Below, piece by piece: positions 16,646 to 18,923 of a stretch of 18,923 bases of DNA (its first letter is position 1; each line of letters begins with the position of its first letter). The stretch lies in NCBI GenBank assembly GCA_938009115.1, contig CALLHZ010000030.1:1-18923 (forward strand), read 5' to 3'. The position numbers and the translations under genes were made by a program. The stretch is from an uncultured Clostridia bacterium (GTDB lineage Bacteria > Bacillota > Clostridia > Peptostreptococcales > Anaerovoracaceae). A model generated the notes under the pieces. That model made no database searches. It saw only the letters and a list, made by a program, of their open reading frames with translations, and had not been told where the DNA came from.

Positions 16646-17794
16646 TTGAAAGTAAGACAATTAGCAGCCCTTATCCTGGTTTTTGTCCTTGTATTCTCTT
16701 GTGCCGCCTTCGTATATGGTGCGGAAAGTCAGGATATGGCACGTGTGGTTCTGAAAGCAGAAACCCCAGATGCTGAAGGCATATTTCGCGTTACGCTGAC
16801 AGTATATAATGCGACCTTTAATGCCTTTCAGTTTGCCTTTAGTTATGATAGCGATGCAGTGTCTCCTGTGGACAGCACCGGAAAGCCTGCGGCTTCGTTT
16901 GCGGGTTTTGGAACGGCATCGGAAGAGTCGTCTTCCTGGATGAATCCAGTGGGCAACAAACTTGACACACAGAAAGGCCTGTTTGAGTGCGGCGGATATG
17001 TCAATCCCGGCAGTGGGAACATAACAGCGGATTCTACAGGAAAGCTGCTTTACACCTTTACATTCCGAAAAATCGGCAGCGAATCCGTATCGATCAAACT
17101 TGCCACGAAAACATCCGGCGGGCCCTATAATGCGTCGATTCCGGAAGGCGGGGGTCTTGCTGAAGGCGGCTATAACGTCGATACGGCAGTAGAGGTGCAA
17201 ATGCCTTCTGGATTAGGTGAAAGCGTTGTCGACAAAATCGTATCACCCGTATCCGTCGGGCAGTCCGATGTGCCTGACACAGCATCGCCGAAGGCTCTTC
17301 GTTTGCGCGATACAATCATCCTTCAAATTGCCAACGGCACTGCGACAAAAGACGGCGAACTGGTCCGCATTGACGGAAGCAATACCCTAGTGAAGCCATA
17401 CATCGACGAAAATGACCGCACAATGGTTCCTGTCAGATTCATTGCCGAGGCCATGGGTGCAACCGTGGACTGGGATGGTGATACCGAGCAGATCACGATC
17501 ACTTATCAAAACAAAATTATTATAATGACTGTAGGTCGAAAAGAATTCAGAATCAACGATACTATCGAAAATATGGATACTGTTCCGGTCATTAATAAAG
17601 GGTGGGACAGGACCATGGTGCCGGTGCGATTTATCGCAGAAGCATTTGGACAAGACGTGAAATGGGATCCGGATAAAAACCTTGTCATCATTTCTTCTCT
17701 TGCTGATCCATGGGATCCGGACGGGGCGATCGAAAAGGAAGTGATGACAAATATAGTATTACTTCTTTCACCGATCATGCAAAATTTCGTATAA
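16646..17794 (+). CDS. Secreted protein with cohesin-like domain and copper-amine-oxidase N-terminal-type (PF07833) domain
   Basis: The 382-residue protein starts at TTG. The TTG is chosen because the signal peptide (basic MKVRQ, hydrophobic core, likely cut after VYG at about residue 25) would be lost from the first internal ATG. Residues about 28-187 have the cohesin look: a strand like FRVTLTVYNA, then FQFAFSYDSDAVSPVD, a later LLYTFTFRKIG strand, and a VSIKL strand. Residues 216-353 match the PF07833 type, with two similar halves marked by RTMVPVRFIAEAMGATVDWD (258-277) and RTMVPVRFIAEAFGQDVKWD (322-341). PF07833 repeats are common in secreted clostridial proteins and are thought to act in protein or wall attachment rather than catalysis; no amine oxidase catalytic domain is present. 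The dockerin gene starts 12 bases after the stop, so the two are probably co-expressed and may be binding partners. The cohesin call is moderate, the PF07833 call strong. Confidence 0.9.
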   Translation: MKVRQLAALILVFVLVFSCAAFVYGAESQDMARVVLKAETPDAEGIFRVTLTVYNATFNAFQFAFSYDSDAVSPVDSTGKPAASFAGFGTASEESSSWMNPVGNKLDTQKGLFECGGYVNPGSGNITADSTGKLLYTFTFRKIGSESVSIKLATKTSGGPYNASIPEGGGLAEGGYNVDTAVEVQMPSGLGESVVDKIVSPVSVGQSDVPDTASPKALRLRDTIILQIANGTATKDGELVRIDGSNTLVKPYIDENDRTMVPVRFIAEAMGATVDWDGDTEQITITYQNKIIIMTVGRKEFRINDTIENMDTVPVINKGWDRTMVPVRFIAEAFGQDVKWDPDKNLVIISSLADPWDPDGAIEKEVMTNIVLLLSPIMQNFV

Positions 17795-17800
17795 GGAGGT
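17793..17800 (+). promoter_or_regulatory. Strong ribosome binding site overlapping the upstream stop codon
   Basis: AAGGAGGT begins within the TAA stop of the preceding gene (17792-17794) and lies six bases before the ATG at 17807. This fits tightly coupled translation of the two genes. Confidence 0.85.
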
Positions 17801-17806
17801 AGCACA

Positions 17807-18631
17807 ATGACAGCTTTCAGGAGGCTGATCCTGATTTTGGTAATCATCTCTTTGCAGTGTATGCCAGCATCGGCAGCAAACGGAGAGTATGACTTATCGA
17901 AAAGCGGAGAAGCGTATACTCTGGTATACGAAACGACAGCGGCGGCAGGCACCCAAGTGGTGTTGCTGGCGATGTCCGGCAGCGCATTGACCGATGGCAA
18001 AGTGCCGATCAATCTGGAATCCGGCATCACCTATATCGATCAAACTGCAGTAGCGGCAGGAGCCGAAATCAATACCGTCACGTTCTCCGGTTTCATACCT
18101 ATGGATACAGAAGAAGAATACCATTCGCTATATCTTGGAGGCCTTGCAGAAGGACCCGTTTGGGTTGCGACGATCAGTGTGTCGGGAATTCTGGTATCAG
18201 GGACTGTTGAATACTTTGGAACGGACAGTTTGGTCTTAACCTTAGTAGACAGTACGAAGACAACTATTGAAAAAACTATTAGCATTTCTAAATCAATACC
18301 AGAAACAGACAGGACCGCGTCATTTGCATTTTCCGATGTATCAGCGGGAACATATTATTTAAAAGCGGGAGCAAGAGACTATTGTGTGTCGGAGTATAAA
18401 GAAGTCATCCTGCAACCGACTGATTTACTGCTTCCCAGCATTGCATACAAAGTTTATGCAGGAGATGTCAATAACAATAGCGCGATTAATGTCTATGACA
18501 TTACAGCTCTTTTGAACGATTTTGGTAAAACCGAAGGGTTTACATATGGCGGCTCTGATGTGAACCGTAATGGAGCCGTAAATGTCTATGATATATCAGC
18601 ACTTTTGGATGGTTTCGGGAAAAGCAACTGA
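17807..18631 (+). CDS. Secreted dockerin-containing protein
   Basis: The 274-residue protein begins with a signal peptide (MTAFRR, hydrophobic core, likely cut after ASA at residue 23). Residues about 25-125 form an Ig-like unit with the YIDQTAVAAG strand that I recall from other secreted Bacillota proteins. Residues 131-205 look like a carboxypeptidase-regulatory-like beta-sandwich (VSAGTYYLKAGARDY). Residues 218-274 are a dockerin with two calcium-binding loops, DVNNNSAINVYD and DVNRNGAVNVYD, each followed by a helix ending in FGK. There is no catalytic domain, so the protein probably carries a binding or structural module to a cohesin. The obvious candidate partners are the cohesin-like domains encoded on either side. 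The start is set by the strong ribosome binding site. The Cys in the signal peptide (SLQC) does not fit a lipobox. Confidence 0.92.
   Translation: MTAFRRLILILVIISLQCMPASAANGEYDLSKSGEAYTLVYETTAAAGTQVVLLAMSGSALTDGKVPINLESGITYIDQTAVAAGAEINTVTFSGFIPMDTEEEYHSLYLGGLAEGPVWVATISVSGILVSGTVEYFGTDSLVLTLVDSTKTTIEKTISISKSIPETDRTASFAFSDVSAGTYYLKAGARDYCVSEYKEVILQPTDLLLPSIAYKVYAGDVNNNSAINVYDITALLNDFGKTEGFTYGGSDVNRNGAVNVYDISALLDGFGKSN
18458..18628 (+). other. Dockerin domain with two near-identical loops
   Basis: The first loop starts with Asp at 18464-18466 (residue 220). Ligand positions 1, 3, 5 and 12 are D, N, N, D in both repeats, where many type I dockerins have D or N at position 5. Positions 10-11, which in studied type I dockerins help decide cohesin specificity, are Val-Tyr in both repeats. 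The internal symmetry (NVYDITALLNDFGK and NVYDISALLDGFGK) would allow the two-orientation binding known for symmetric dockerins; that is inference. Confidence 0.88.
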
Positions 18632-18637
18632 GGGATA

Positions 18638-18643
18638 GGGGGA
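18638..18643 (+). promoter_or_regulatory. Ribosome binding site for the last, partial gene
   Basis: GGGGGA lies seven bases before the ATG at 18651, in the 19-base gap after the dockerin gene. No terminator fits in the gap, so the gene is probably in the same transcript. Confidence 0.6.
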
Positions 18644-18650
18644 ATTGACA

Positions 18651-18923
18651 ATGAACAGAATGGGTAGAATGAATAAGCATATATCCTTACTACTAGCAGT
18701 TTGTATGATAACGATGTTGCTTGTTCCAGCATCTGTATTTGCCGTGGCAATGCCTACGGTGGCAGTGAATTTCGCCAATACAGGCAGCACTATTTCTTAT
18801 GAGAGTAACGATTTGCCTGTATGGAAAATGGTGGTGCAGGCTGGCGCCCCAGTGGGTGTCGAGGTCCTCAGCACAGTATTTTCAATGGATGCTTCTGTAA
18901 TTATGCCGGTTGAGCCCGTATCT
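18651..18923 (+). CDS. Secreted protein with cohesin-like N-terminal region, 3' end missing
   Basis: The frame is open from ATG to the right edge, giving 91 residues. It begins with a signal peptide: a basic start (MNRMGRMNKH), a hydrophobic core, and a likely cut after VFA near residue 31. The exported part then shows strands WKMVVQAGAP and VLSTVFSMDASVIMPV. The latter matches the cohesin strand pattern of the gene at 16646 (FQFAFSYDSDAVSPV): a hydrophobic strand, an Asp-containing turn, then a Val/Ile-x-Pro-Val ending. A cohesin-like domain is therefore likely, but too little is visible to be sure, and the rest of the protein cannot be assessed. Position directly after a dockerin gene in a tight cluster supports a role in the same assembly. 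Confidence 0.8.
   Translation, partial: MNRMGRMNKHISLLLAVCMITMLLVPASVFAVAMPTVAVNFANTGSTISYESNDLPVWKMVVQAGAPVGVEVLSTVFSMDASVIMPVEPVS

Noticed and set aside
16646..16750. Lipoprotein signal in the cohesin-like protein (Cys in VFSC)
   Set aside because: Phe at the -2 position does not fit a lipobox, and a normal signal peptidase I site (VYG before Ala) follows shortly after.
1..18923. CRISPR array, tRNA or rRNA gene, insertion sequence, phage attachment site
   Set aside because: No regularly spaced short direct repeats, no cloverleaf or rRNA-like sequence, and no transposase or integrase motifs were found. The window is almost entirely coding for secreted proteins.

Overview
The window looks like part of a surface or exoprotein locus of an anaerobic Gram-positive bacterium, probably Bacillota of the Clostridia type. 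The lineage is inferred from the mix of parts: strong GGAGG-type ribosome binding sites, signal peptides, a cohesin-like domain fused to a copper-amine-oxidase N-terminal-type (PF07833) repeat pair, a duplicated-loop dockerin, and a giant CARDB/PKD/Ig-like adhesin-type protein. No housekeeping gene is present to fix the taxon. All genes lie on the + strand, and all four encode proteins that are, or appear to be, exported.

Region 1-16529 is one uninterrupted reading frame that enters from the left edge, so its true start and any signal peptide or N-terminal anchor lie outside. It encodes at least about 5,500 residues of stacked beta-sandwich modules: an Ig/FN3-like entry, then two colinear copies of a roughly 1,600-1,750-residue super-module. 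Each super-module runs PKD, four CARDB-type domains, an Ig-like domain, a macroglobulin-like domain, two NEW3/BACON-like domains, a carboxypeptidase-regulatory-like domain, and a large poorly known module. A region of about 710 residues rich in predicted helix follows (11907-14045), with a coiled-coil stretch and two hydrophobic Gly/Ala-rich segments. The tail consists of Ig-like and carboxypeptidase-regulatory-like domains and a small C-terminal cap. There is no LPXTG motif, SLH domain or C-terminal membrane anchor at the visible end.

Region 16530-16645 is a 116-base AT-rich gap with weak promoter-like elements and no visible terminator. Three closely spaced genes follow (gaps of 12 and 19 bases): a secreted cohesin-like plus PF07833 protein (16646-17794), a secreted protein ending in a dockerin (17807-18631), and the start of another secreted protein whose first domain looks cohesin-like (18651 to the right edge).

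The working model, which is inference, is a non-cellulosomal cohesin-dockerin assembly. In it the small secreted proteins dock to each other or to the cell surface next to a giant fibrous protein. No catalytic domain is visible anywhere in the window, so an adhesive or structural role is more likely than polymer degradation. GC content drops near the 3' end of the giant gene and stays low in the small genes. A 120-base low-GC patch also sits inside one CARDB domain. Both suggest a mosaic history.
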